Shown here piece by piece: positions 42,822 to 50,523 of a stretch of DNA of 64,000 bases. The notes beneath the pieces are model-generated. The model saw only the letters and a list, made by a program, of their open reading frames with translations, did no database searches and had not been told where the DNA came from. The position numbers were made by a program, and so were the translations under genes. The DNA comes from Alloiococcus otitis ATCC 51267. GTDB lineage: Bacteria; Bacillota; Bacilli; Lactobacillales; Carnobacteriaceae_A. Numbering within the stretch: the first letter of the stretch is position 1; each line of letters begins with the position of its first letter. The DNA lies in NCBI RefSeq assembly GCF_000315445.1, contig NZ_JH992958.1:302579-366578 (forward strand). The letters are read 5' to 3'.

Positions 42822-42858
42822 GAGGCTAGGACTGCTTGATTGAGTCCTAGCTTCTTTT
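42822..42858 (+). terminator. Terminator of nrdDG
   Basis: GAGGCTAGGACT pairs with AGTCCTAGCTTC around GCTTGATTG, followed by TTTTAC. Confidence 0.85.
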
Positions 42859-42936
42859 ACTTGAAAACTGGTTGGTGGGGTAAGTTGAAGTCTTAGCTTG
42901 GTCCGGGGATTGGCCATTATTGGCTTTTTAGAGGCG

Positions 42937-43374
42937 TCAATTTTCTTTTTGGTCTTGCTTGGTATAGGAGACAACTTGACTCCTCTTGTTGCTAGCGATT
43001 TCGTTGGCCCGGCCTAGCGCTTCCTTCTTGCTAGCATAGGAATGACTGGCTTGGTCAGCTCCTTCCGTTCTGACCTGCCACTGGTTTTTGTCGGCATCGA
43101 AGGAGACCAGGACGTCCTGGTCTAACAAGTCTGGATCAGCTGCTTCTTCATGGGAGTCGGATTTTTTAGGCCGGCTACCGTACTTGGCCGCCTGAATCTC
43201 TTTTGGACTAGCCCCTTCTGCCCAGTTCTTGGCCTGCTGGATGGCAATCGGAATGGCCTGGCCTTCTGGATAATCGCTATCTAGGAGACTGTTAGCTATC
43301 TCGATGGCTTTTTTGCGGACCGGAAGGGCTAGGTTTTTAAAACGATCGGGGTAATTTTTTAAGTTCCAGGGCAT
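42937..43374 (-). CDS. DUF2188 domain protein
   Basis: A protein of 145 residues with two parts. The N-terminal part (MPWNLKNYPDRFKNLALPVR, then KAIEIANSLLDSDYPEG and AIPIAIQQAKNWA) resembles a short conserved helical domain of Gram-positive and proteobacterial proteins. The C-terminal part (VSFDADKNQWQVRTEGADQA, SHSYASKKEALGRANEIAS) is a DUF2188 repeat, a small alpha-beta unit of unknown function. It is soluble and charged. AGGAGG precedes the ATG. It is convergent with nrdG, and no partner gene is visible. Confidence 0.8.
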   Translation of the reverse strand: MPWNLKNYPDRFKNLALPVRKKAIEIANSLLDSDYPEGQAIPIAIQQAKNWAEGASPKEIQAAKYGSRPKKSDSHEEAADPDLLDQDVLVSFDADKNQWQVRTEGADQASHSYASKKEALGRANEIASNKRSQVVSYTKQDQKEN

Positions 43375-43528
43375 AGTGGACCTCCTTTTTAAAATGGTTT
43401 GCTTAGTTTACCATGAAGGCTAGGTCAAAGCTTATCTAAGCTTTTGGCTTAAAAGCAGGTGTGGGTGTCTTTCTGGCTAGGAGGGGTTTTTAGCTTTTCC
43501 TAAAAATGGACTCAGTTTTAGGATCTCT

Positions 43529-43558
43529 TTGTTCATTTTGCTAGACTATTGGTATAAT
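43529..43558 (+). promoter_or_regulatory. Promoter of the phosphatase-kinase pair
   Basis: TTGTTC (-35) and TATAAT (-10) are 18 bases apart, and TG in TTGGTATAAT adds an extended -10, about 32 bases before the gene. Confidence 0.65.
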
Positions 43559-43590
43559 ACTTGTAAAGAAATTAACGGGGAGGAATCTTT

Positions 43591-44052
43591 ATGATCAAGG
43601 TAGTCTTTGTTTGTTTAGGAAATATTTGCCGGTCTCCCATGGCCGAAGTTGTTTTTAAAGACTTATTAGAAAAAGAAGGCATAGCCGACCAAGTCCAGGT
43701 GGATTCAGCTGGAACTTCTAGCTTGGAAGAAGGCAATCCGGCCCACCAAGGCACCCAGGACCGACTTGCCCAGGAAGGTTTATCAGCGGAGGGTTTACAC
43801 TCCCGCCCCATCGATCAAGAAGACCTAGAAGCTGATTACATTGTAGCCATGGACCAGAGTAATGTGAACGATATTTTGGCCTATATCTCAGGTCGACCAG
43901 CTGGCCAGGTGAAAAAATTACTCGCCTATGCTGGTAGCCAGAAAGATATTGCTGACCCTTGGTACACCGGCGATTTTGATGCCACTTACGCGGATGTGAT
44001 AAAGGGCTGCCAGGGGCTTTTAGACGAAATAAAGGCCAAGCATTTTGACTAA
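43591..44052 (+). CDS. Low molecular weight protein tyrosine phosphatase
   Basis: A protein of 153 residues, standard length. The P-loop CLGNICRS occupies residues 8-15 (nucleophile Cys 8, Arg 14), and the general acid is Asp in DPWYTGDF near residue 127. GTSSLEEGNPAHQGTQDRL and a HSRPID segment are typical of the bacterial enzymes. It removes phosphate from phosphotyrosine or, in some family members, phosphoarginine or small phosphates. AGGAATC precedes the ATG. The fructosamine kinase gene follows 23 bases later, so the two are likely cotranscribed; low-Mr phosphatases are also found beside such kinases elsewhere. Confidence 0.93.
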   Translation: MIKVVFVCLGNICRSPMAEVVFKDLLEKEGIADQVQVDSAGTSSLEEGNPAHQGTQDRLAQEGLSAEGLHSRPIDQEDLEADYIVAMDQSNVNDILAYISGRPAGQVKKLLAYAGSQKDIADPWYTGDFDATYADVIKGCQGLLDEIKAKHFD

Positions 44053-44075
44053 GACAAACTAGGAGCAGGGTAGAC

Positions 44076-44945
44076 ATGTTGAATTTAAAGCAATGGAAGG
44101 AAAAATTGCCAGTTGAGAACTTACAGACTTTACAGCCAGTAGCAGGTGGGTCTATCAATGAGGCTTATGAAGTCCAAACGTCATCAGGCAAGTATTTTCT
44201 CCTGGTCCAACCCGGAGCCAAAACAGATTTTTATGCAGCTGAAATTGCTGGCTTAAAGCTTTTTGAAGACCACCAGGTCACCGCCCCCAAAGTTGTGGAT
44301 GCCGGCCAGTTAAATGGGGATGCCTACCTCCTCTTGTCTTACTTGGATGAAGGAGGGTCTGGCAGCCAGTCTCAATTAGGCCAGCTGGTTGCCAAGCTCC
44401 ACCAGGTGGAGTCTGATTCAGGCCAGTTTGGTTTTGACTACCCAACTGATATGGCGGATATTGCCTTTGACAACCATTGGACAGAGACCTGGCTTGACCT
44501 CTTTATCAAGGGCCGGATTGACCCCATGTATGACCGGATCAAAAGCCAAGGCTACTGGGATCAGGGGCAAGCAGCCAAGGCTGACCAAGTGTATGACATC
44601 ATGGTGACCAGCCTCAAAGACCATGATTCGAGGCCCTCTCTTTTGCATGGAGACTTATGGTCAGGCAATGTAATGTTCCTTGAAGACGGGTTTCCCGCCA
44701 TCTTTGACCCGGCCCCATTTTACGGCGACCGAGAATTCGACTTGGGAGCCACCTTAACCTTTGGGGGCTTTGGCCCAGACTTTTACCAGGCCTATGAAGA
44801 AGCCTACCCCTTAGAACCAGGAGCCTGGGACCGGATCGAATTCTATAACTTATACCTGCTCTTGCTTCACTTGATAAAATTTGGGTCTAGCTACCAAGGA
44901 GGCGTAGCCCGGAGCATGGATAAGATTATTCAAAATGTTGAATAG
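44076..44945 (+). CDS. Fructosamine kinase family protein
   Basis: A kinase-like protein of 289 residues (APH/FN3K fold). The N-terminal VAGGSINEAYEVQTSSGKYF holds the nucleotide loop and its lysine, and LLHGDLWSGNVMF is the catalytic loop with Asp and Asn; IFDPAPFYGDREFDLGAT carries the metal-binding Asp. FN3K enzymes phosphorylate sugar adducts on amines, which then break down, so they repair glycated proteins. AGGAGCAGGG precedes the ATG. It shares an operon with the low-Mr phosphatase and is followed by a terminator. Confidence 0.93.
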   Translation: MLNLKQWKEKLPVENLQTLQPVAGGSINEAYEVQTSSGKYFLLVQPGAKTDFYAAEIAGLKLFEDHQVTAPKVVDAGQLNGDAYLLLSYLDEGGSGSQSQLGQLVAKLHQVESDSGQFGFDYPTDMADIAFDNHWTETWLDLFIKGRIDPMYDRIKSQGYWDQGQAAKADQVYDIMVTSLKDHDSRPSLLHGDLWSGNVMFLEDGFPAIFDPAPFYGDREFDLGATLTFGGFGPDFYQAYEEAYPLEPGAWDRIEFYNLYLLLLHLIKFGSSYQGGVARSMDKIIQNVE

Positions 44946-44954
44946 AAGGTGAAA

Positions 44955-44988
44955 CAAGCCAGCCCCTTAGCTAGGGCTGGCTTGTTTG
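44955..44988 (+). terminator. Terminator after the fructosamine kinase gene
   Basis: CAAGCCAGCCC pairs with GGGCTGGCTTG, followed by TTTGCTT. Confidence 0.85.
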
Positions 44989-45017
44989 CTTATTAATGAC
45001 AAGAGTTTTGCGGGTGG

Positions 45018-45148
45018 GCTTTCTCGAATAAACCGTGTTATTCGAGAATTTATGGTCATTTTTCTCAAACAACTAATGTTATTCGAGAATTTCCCCCAAT
45101 TTTTCTCGAACAAGGGCCATGGTTTGAGAAACACAACCGCTCTTAAAT
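45018..45148. repeat. Palindromic repeat array A (41-bp units)
   Basis: Units begin TTATTCGAGAAT and end TTTTTCTCAAACAAC plus about five bases; one full 41-bp unit is present, with further partial ones either side. Each junction is an inverted repeat of the type TTCTCRAAYAAC/GTTATTCGAGAA, and 45021-45048 contains a perfect 11-bp stem. The array lies directly downstream of the cystine ATPase gene. It ends with TTCTCGAAC...GTTTGAGAA around 45112-45139. Confidence 0.8.
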
Positions 45149-45232
45149 CTAGCCTAGTAATAGCTAGTGTCTAAAAATTTGCGAAGATCAGTATCAGTAG
45201 GGTTATCCAAGGTGTCTTCTGGACTTCCATCC
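45037..45232. repeat. 196-bp direct duplication, copy A
   Basis: Aligns without gaps to 48057-48252 with about 21 mismatches (roughly 89% identity by eye). It covers the repeat array and the last 26 or so codons of the ATPase gene. Copy B holds only a gene remnant. Confidence 0.88.
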
Positions 45233-45903
45233 GCTGCAATCTGACCCTGGTTCATAAAAAGGACTCGGTTGGCTACTTTTCTTGCAAAAGAGATTTCATG
45301 GGTAACCAGGAGCATGGTGGTGTTGCCTTCTTCCACCAAGCCTTGGATAGTGGCTAAAACCTCTGACACCAACATGGGGTCTAGGGCTGAAGTGGGTTCG
45401 TCAAAGAGGAAGACCTTGGGATTGACGGCTAAAGACCGGGCAATCCCCACCCTTTGTTGCTGGCCTCCTGATAGCTCTGAAGGGTAGGCATCTTGACGGT
45501 TGGCCATACCGACTTTTTCTAATTGTTCTAAGGCAATGGACCCAGCCTGGTCTTTGTCCACATTCCGGACGGTGACTAAAGATTCCATCACATTTTCTAG
45601 GGCGGTCATGTTTTTGAATAAGTTGTAGTGTTGAAAGACCATGGAGGATTGGAGGCGGAGTCTTTGCACGTCTTTCTTAGAGTGAGACTTAGCATCCACT
45701 GTAACGTCTCCGATGGTAATTTTTCCGCTAGTGGGTTCATTTAAATAATTTAAGGTTCGCAGGAAAGTTGACTTACCGGTTCCAGAGGGGCCAATAATGG
45801 CGACGATTTCCTTGTCTTTGACTTCTAAGTTGATGTCTTTGAGGACGGTATGGTCGCCAAAACTTTTAGACAGATTCTCGATCGTCACTACATTTTCCGT
45901 CAT
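45154..45903 (-). CDS. Amino acid (probably cystine) ABC transporter ATP-binding protein
   Basis: A polar-amino-acid ABC ATPase of 249 residues: Walker A GPSGTGKST, Q-loop VFQHYNLFKNMTALEN, signature LSGGQQQRVGIARSL, Walker B VFLFDEPTSALDP and switch His in VTHEIS. It drives uptake with the permease and binding protein encoded upstream. The cysteine T-box in front of the operon makes cystine or cysteine the likely substrate (TcyC/TcyN-like). AAAGGAG precedes the ATG at 45903. The C-terminus lies inside the 196-bp segment that is duplicated at 48057. Confidence 0.92.
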   Translation of the reverse strand: MTENVVTIENLSKSFGDHTVLKDINLEVKDKEIVAIIGPSGTGKSTFLRTLNYLNEPTSGKITIGDVTVDAKSHSKKDVQRLRLQSSMVFQHYNLFKNMTALENVMESLVTVRNVDKDQAGSIALEQLEKVGMANRQDAYPSELSGGQQQRVGIARSLAVNPKVFLFDEPTSALDPMLVSEVLATIQGLVEEGNTTMLLVTHEISFARKVANRVLFMNQGQIAADGSPEDTLDNPTDTDLRKFLDTSYY

Positions 45904-45931
45904 AAAAAACAACTCCTTTCACGAAACTAGC

Positions 45932-46597
45932 TTAATAAGCCTGGGATGATTTTTTAGCGATATAGCGTTGGAAAAGGCTGAGGAGGCCAACAATGACCAG
46001 GTAGACAATGATTACGCCTGCATAGATTTCAAAGTAAGCAAAGGTCCGTGACCCTTCAACCCGGGCAGCCCCCATGACATCAACGACCCCTAAGACAAAG
46101 GAAAGAGAGGTCATTTTGGTAATGCTGATTACATTGTTAAAGAGGCTGGGGAGGGCTATCCGGGTTGCTTGAGGAATAATGACCCGGCGCATGAGCTGGC
46201 TGTCGGTCATCCCCAAGGAGTAGGCGGCGTCCTTTTGCCCTTCTTCAACAGATAAGAGGGCTCCCCGGATGCTTTCAGCCATAAAACCACCTGCTGTCAT
46301 GCTGATAACGATGGAGACAGCGTTGAGGGGGTTCATATTCTGTACAAAGTCACTGTACATGGCAATCCCATAGTAAAAGAAGTACAAGAGGGCAATCAAA
46401 GGAGCACTCCGGATGACGAAGAGGTAGACCTTGGCTAGGGGGTCGAGGATTTTAATTTCATAATAGTTGATCACGGCTAGAATAAGGCCAATGATCAAGC
46501 CAAATAAGGTGGCCACAAGGGTTAAATACAGAGTAAAGCGGGCAGAGTAAAAGAGCTGGGGCAGGACTTCAAGCAAGTAGGAAAAATCAAATCCCAT
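45932..46597 (-). CDS. Amino acid (probably cystine) ABC transporter permease
   Basis: A permease of 221 residues of the HisMQ type with about five spans. The core AESIRGALLSVEEGQKDAAY and SLGMTDSQLMRRVIIPQATR is the EAA loop that meets the ATPase; VIRSAPLIALLYFFYYGIAM and NVISITKMTSLSFVLGVVDV complete the family pattern. It forms the membrane channel, probably as a homodimer. AGGAGGGAATAA precedes the ATG. It lies between the ATPase and binding-protein genes with short spacers. Confidence 0.92.
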   Translation of the reverse strand: MGFDFSYLLEVLPQLFYSARFTLYLTLVATLFGLIIGLILAVINYYEIKILDPLAKVYLFVIRSAPLIALLYFFYYGIAMYSDFVQNMNPLNAVSIVISMTAGGFMAESIRGALLSVEEGQKDAAYSLGMTDSQLMRRVIIPQATRIALPSLFNNVISITKMTSLSFVLGVVDVMGAARVEGSRTFAYFEIYAGVIIVYLVIVGLLSLFQRYIAKKSSQAY

Positions 46598-46621
46598 ATT
46601 GGTTATTCCCTCCTAATGAAC

Positions 46622-47470
46622 TTAGTCAAAGTCGTATTCATCTAAATCGATATCTTCTAAGTTTTTGGTCATATCCGAAAAGAGCCATTTTTCCGTAATT
46701 TCACCCATTGTGCCGTCTTCCACCATGTCTTCGATGACCACATTTAATTCATCTCTGAGCTGGGCATGTTCAGGAGTGTCTGGCAAGAAGTAAACAACGG
46801 GTGCGGCGGTAAGGTTTTCTTCTAGGATTCGGAAGTCGGCATCTCTCGTTTCAATGTATTCGTTCAGCAAGGATCTTGGGGCTCCCACAGCATCAACACT
46901 GTCAATTTCCAGCTGCAAGAAGGCATCAGTGGTGGAGTCGTAACGAACGACTTCAAAGTCCATTTCTTCAGCCATTTCCGTCAAGGGAATATCAGCTGCT
47001 TGACCAGCTTGGACTCCGACAGTCTTACCTGACAGGTCCTCTAGGCTTTGGATGTCTTCATTGTCAGACTTAACCCCGATGGTATTAGCGTCGGCATAGG
47101 CTGGGACGGTGTAGATATATTTTTCGGCCCGCTCTTCGGTCAAGCCATAATTGTTGGCAGCGACATCGCTTCGGTCCGTATCTAATTGACCAAAGGTAGC
47201 ACTAGACCCGACTCGTTGGACTTGGACATCCCAGCCGGTTCTCTCTTCAATCTCTTCCCAGATCTCAGCTTCTGTCCCGGTCCAGGTCCCATCTTCTTCA
47301 ACCAAGCTGTAGGGGTGGCCGGTACCGACAGTAGCTACCCGGACGGGGCCTTCCCATTGGTCCATTTCTGCGCTTTCTTGGTCTTCTTCTGACCCACAAG
47401 CAAGTAAGACCAGGGCAAGGGCAGCAAGAAAAGCTAAGAGAGAGGTTTTTTTAGAGAAAAGTTTTTTCAC
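46622..47470 (-). CDS. Cystine-type substrate-binding lipoprotein
   Basis: About 282 residues. Lipoprotein signal (KKTSLLAFLAALALVLLAC, lipobox LLAC), an acidic linker, then an SBP_bac_3 fold: VRVATVGTGHPYSLVEEDGT, LDTDRSDVAANNYGLTEERA, SGKTVGVQAGQAADIPL and MGEITEKWLFSDMT. Proteins of this type bind polar amino acids; the cysteine T-box points to cystine. Start: a GTG at 47470 with AAGGA nine bases ahead is preferred to a TTG nine bases upstream. It is the first gene of the operon and the only one with a secretion signal. Confidence 0.9.
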   Translation of the reverse strand: MKKLFSKKTSLLAFLAALALVLLACGSEEDQESAEMDQWEGPVRVATVGTGHPYSLVEEDGTWTGTEAEIWEEIEERTGWDVQVQRVGSSATFGQLDTDRSDVAANNYGLTEERAEKYIYTVPAYADANTIGVKSDNEDIQSLEDLSGKTVGVQAGQAADIPLTEMAEEMDFEVVRYDSTTDAFLQLEIDSVDAVGAPRSLLNEYIETRDADFRILEENLTAAPVVYFLPDTPEHAQLRDELNVVIEDMVEDGTMGEITEKWLFSDMTKNLEDIDLDEYDFD

Positions 47471-47495
47471 TTCTATCAATCCTTCCTATTTTGTT

Positions 47496-47790
47496 TGTAA
47501 AAAAGCCCCTACGCACTGGTTCCAGTACATAAGGGCAAAGTTATCTTTACGGTTCCACCTTATCATTGCAGTTAGACCGACCAACTGCATCACTCATCCT
47601 GTTAGTCTATAAAGACTAGCACTTAGCGGTAACGGGCTAGACCGGCACCAGCTCAAGTGAACCACAGCTTTAGGTTCAGTTTCACTGATACGATTCAAAG
47701 ATGCACTTCCAAGCAAGGACTGGTCCGCTTGCACCAACCGGACTCGCTAGTCAGTTTACTTACTTGTACTTTTCTTATCCTCATCATTTC
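47496..47790 (-). ncRNA. T-box leader, cysteine specifier
   Basis: On the minus strand: stem I AGCGAGTCCGGTTGGTGCAA, specifier region GAAG-TGC-ATCTTT-GAA, the T-box core AAGGTGGAACCGTAAAG (about 47546-47562) and a terminator in which GCCCTTATGTACTGG pairs with CCAGTGCGTAGGGGC followed by six U. The specifier UGC codes for cysteine, so uncharged tRNA-Cys should turn on the transporter operon at 45154-47470. Confidence 0.87.
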
Positions 47791-47806
47791 TCTCTTGCTT
47801 AGTTAA

Positions 47807-47835
47807 AAGGTAGCAAAAATATGATTAGCTGTCAA
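47807..47835 (-). promoter_or_regulatory. Promoter of the cysteine T-box leader
   Basis: On the minus strand a perfect TTGACA (-35) and a weak TACCTT (-10) are 17 bases apart, just upstream of the leader. Confidence 0.55.
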
Positions 47836-47967
47836 AAAGTAAGTATTTAAATATGCAATTATTTGGAAATAAATTCATATTGGCAAAGATTGCTAGCTGA
47901 GGTGCATGAAAAAAGCTGAGTCTTGATCTTGAGGACCAAATACCTATGACGCATTTTATTCTTAATC

Positions 47968-48150
47968 TCGACCCACAGTTCGAGAATTTTCGGCTATTAT
48001 TCTTAAACAACCTTTGTTATTCGAGAATTTTTTCTCGTTTTTCTCAAACAACGTCAGTTATTCGAGAATTAATGGCCATTTTTCTCAAACAACGCAAGTT
48101 ATTCGAGAATTTCCCTCCATTTTTCTCGAACAAGGGCCATGGTTTGAGAA
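47968..48150. repeat. Palindromic repeat array B (41-bp units)
   Basis: About four units of the same family as array A, two of them exact 41-mers in length (48017-48057 and 48058-48098). Unit borders form inverted repeats such as TTCTCAAACAAC-N5-GTTATTCGAGAA. The variable core of each unit is 8-10 bases. The array overlaps copy B of the 196-bp duplication and lies upstream of the cysteine T-box. Confidence 0.8.
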
Positions 48151-48252
48151 AAACCACCGTTCTTAAATTTGCCTTAGTAATAACTAGTGTCTAAAAATTT
48201 GCGAAGGTCAGTATCGGTGGGGTTATCCAAGATTTCTTCTGGACTTCGATCC
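48057..48252. repeat. 196-bp direct duplication, copy B
   Basis: Gap-free counterpart of 45037-45232. It contains two repeat units plus the 3' end of an ATPase gene that has no remaining body. Confidence 0.88.
48174..48252 (-). pseudogene. Remnant of an amino-acid ABC transporter ATPase gene (3' end)
   Basis: Read on the minus strand, this codes for SPEEILDNPTDTDLRKFL and then DTSYY followed by a stop. It matches the last 25 residues of the ATPase at 45154 with only a few substitutions and with the frame and stop kept. Upstream (beyond 48255) the similarity ends, so it is the tail of a lost paralogue rather than a gene. Confidence 0.85.
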
Positions 48253-48397
48253 ACAGTTTGAGAATGACATTTGTTTTTTAAATCTGAACTACAGTTGAGA
48301 CATAACTAGCTAAGCTAGTGCTAATGGTTAGCGGGTAGTTTTCTTATTTTTTAACTAGGGTAAAAACAATATATCAGCGGGTCTTCAGTCAAACTTA

Positions 48398-48414
48398 ATT
48401 GACGTCAGGTCAAT
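48398..48414. promoter_or_regulatory. Inverted repeat near the S9 peptidase promoter region
   Basis: ATTGAC-GTCAG-GTCAAT is a perfect 6-bp inverted repeat that includes a -35-like TTGACG, about 50 bases before the peptidase gene. It could be an operator, but no specific regulator is recognised. Confidence 0.4.
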
Positions 48415-48463
48415 AAAGTGAGAAAATATTGATAATATTTTAATTACTAAGGGAGCCGATTGT

Positions 48464-50416
48464 GTGAGTAAAATAACGAGCCAAAGTTTATATGAATTAA
48501 AAAATGTGTCCCAGCCCCTTGCCGTGGATGAGGCAGTTTTTTACCTGGAGACAAGGATTGATAAGGAAAGCAATAGCTACAAGACTTCCTTGTGGCGATT
48601 GGATTTGAAGAATCAGGACCGGACCCTCTGGCTAAGTGAGGACTACAATCCCACTGCCATTGAAGTTTCGCCTAATCAGAAGTACCTGTCCTTCCTCTCT
48701 AGCTTTAAAGGGGAAAAGGCCCAGCTATACCTCATTCCACTTACAGGTGGGGGAGCTTTTGCCTTAACGGATGAAAAACAGGGTGTCACTAGCTACCTCT
48801 GGACTGCCAATTCCGCCTCCCTCTACTACCAAACCAGCCATAAGGAAGAGGAAGATCAAAAGGCAGGTTCAACATGGCCCCAGCCAACTAAGATTAACCG
48901 CCTGCAACACAAGGCAGACGGGGTGGGCCTCTTGCCGGAAGACTTGACCTATCAAGTGAAGCAGGTAGCTGTGGCTAGCCAAGAAGTCAGCACCGTTTTG
49001 GAAAAAGACCAGGCTTTTAACCTCCAATATGTGGCTCAAGATGAAAGCTATCTCCTTTATGTGGACCGGCTAGACCCGGATGATGAGTGGGTCTACGGGG
49101 CCAGTGTATACGAGTATAATATCGCCCAAAAAAAGGCCCGCTTGGTAACGGGCGACTATCCAAAGGGGAGCTTTTACTTTGAGGCTGTCAATAGTGACGA
49201 AACGGCCTTCCTCTTATCCGGGAATGACTTTAGCCATGCCTTTGTCAGCCTGGAAAACCTTTACCTGTGGGACCGAGAAAGCCAAGAAGTAACTAATGTG
49301 TCAGTTGAAGACAAGATGGTAGGCGATACTATTGTGGGCGACTTCCAGCAAAAGATTAGCGGCTTTCCAGTTAAATGGGTGTCAGACCAAGACTTCATTT
49401 ATCCAGTCACCGATCATGGGAAAACAGTCCTCTACCAGGGAAATGTCCAGGGGCAGAACGAAAAAGTTTTGGATGAAAAAATCCACCTCACTGGCGGTGA
49501 CCCAGTCAAAGCGAACCAATTAGTGGTGACCTATTCGACTTTAAACCAACCCAGCCGGCTCGCCTTGGTCGACCTTAACAGCCGGGAAATCACAGACTTG
49601 TACAATCCCAACCAAGCCTTTGAAGCGGACCACACTTTTGCAGACATCGACAGCTTCTACTACACAGGGGCGGATAATGACCAAGTCCAGGGCTGGTATG
49701 TCAAGCCGCTAGAGTCAAGCGACAACCACCCTGCTGTGGTTTATATCCACGGTGGACCTCAAGTCAACTATGGGGAAAGCTTCTTCCACGAAGTTCAATA
49801 CTTGGCTGGAGCAGGATATGGAGTGGTTATGCTCAACCCTCATGGGGGAAACAGTTACGGTCAAGAATTTGTGGCTACCATCTTGGGTGATTACGGCAAC
49901 AAGGATTATGAAGATGTCATGCTAGGGACGGATTATGTCCTGGACCAGTACCCAAATATTGACCCTGACCGCTTATTTGTGGCTGGGGGCAGTTACGGTG
50001 GCTTTATGACCAACTGGGTTGTCGGCCACACCCACCGCTTCAAAGCAGCTGTTACCCAGCGGTCGATTTCCAACTGGATCAGTTTCTACGGGACCAGTGA
50101 TGTGGGAGCCTTCTTTGTCGAGTTCCAACTGCAAGCTGACCTCAGCCGGCCAGAAGACTTGTGGCGGATGTCTCCGCTCGCTTATGCCAGCCAGTCCACC
50201 ACCCCGCTTTTAGTCCTCCACGGTCAGGAAGACTTGCGTTGCCCTCAAGAGCAAGGTGAACAGATGTATATCGCCATGAAAAAAGCTGGAGTCGACACCA
50301 AGCTGGTCTTGTACCCTGACTCTAGCCACGGTCTGTCCCGGCAAGGCCTTCCGAATTTGCGAATCGAACGCTTGGAAGAAATCAAGGCCTGGTTTGACCA
50401 CTATGCTGGTTTATAG
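48464..50416 (+). CDS. S9 family peptidase (prolyl oligopeptidase/acylaminoacyl type)
   Basis: A cytoplasmic protein of 650 residues. The N-terminal two thirds are a beta-propeller (repeats such as YLSFLSSFKGEKAQLYLIPL). The C-terminal alpha/beta hydrolase domain starts near QGWYVKPLESSDNHPAVVYI, with oxyanion region HGGPQVNYGESF, nucleophile Ser at about residue 510 in GGSYGGFMTNW, Asp in HGQEDLRCP and His in SSHGLSRQG. Such enzymes release residues from acylated or short peptides (YuxL-like). It starts at GTG with GGGAG upstream. No signal peptide is visible. It stands alone, with a terminator behind. Confidence 0.93.
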   Translation: MSKITSQSLYELKNVSQPLAVDEAVFYLETRIDKESNSYKTSLWRLDLKNQDRTLWLSEDYNPTAIEVSPNQKYLSFLSSFKGEKAQLYLIPLTGGGAFALTDEKQGVTSYLWTANSASLYYQTSHKEEEDQKAGSTWPQPTKINRLQHKADGVGLLPEDLTYQVKQVAVASQEVSTVLEKDQAFNLQYVAQDESYLLYVDRLDPDDEWVYGASVYEYNIAQKKARLVTGDYPKGSFYFEAVNSDETAFLLSGNDFSHAFVSLENLYLWDRESQEVTNVSVEDKMVGDTIVGDFQQKISGFPVKWVSDQDFIYPVTDHGKTVLYQGNVQGQNEKVLDEKIHLTGGDPVKANQLVVTYSTLNQPSRLALVDLNSREITDLYNPNQAFEADHTFADIDSFYYTGADNDQVQGWYVKPLESSDNHPAVVYIHGGPQVNYGESFFHEVQYLAGAGYGVVMLNPHGGNSYGQEFVATILGDYGNKDYEDVMLGTDYVLDQYPNIDPDRLFVAGGSYGGFMTNWVVGHTHRFKAAVTQRSISNWISFYGTSDVGAFFVEFQLQADLSRPEDLWRMSPLAYASQSTTPLLVLHGQEDLRCPQEQGEQMYIAMKKAGVDTKLVLYPDSSHGLSRQGLPNLRIERLEEIKAWFDHYAGL

Positions 50417-50460
50417 TGGTGAAACAAAGTCGGACTTATAAAAAGCCAATCAGTGAAAAA

Positions 50461-50497
50461 CAGCCAAGAGTCACGGTTACTCTTGGCTGGTTTTGAT
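50461..50497. terminator. Terminator between the peptidase and PTS genes
   Basis: CAGCCAAGAGT pairs with ACTCTTGGCTG, followed by GTTTTGATTTC. It lies between convergent genes. Confidence 0.8.
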
Positions 50498-50523
50498 TTC
50501 TTTTGGAGAATAATACATTAATT

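Noticed and set aside
47968-48150. CRISPR array
   Set aside because: Units are contiguous, themselves palindromic, with cores of only 8-10 bases and no cas genes nearby; this is a tandem hairpin repeat.
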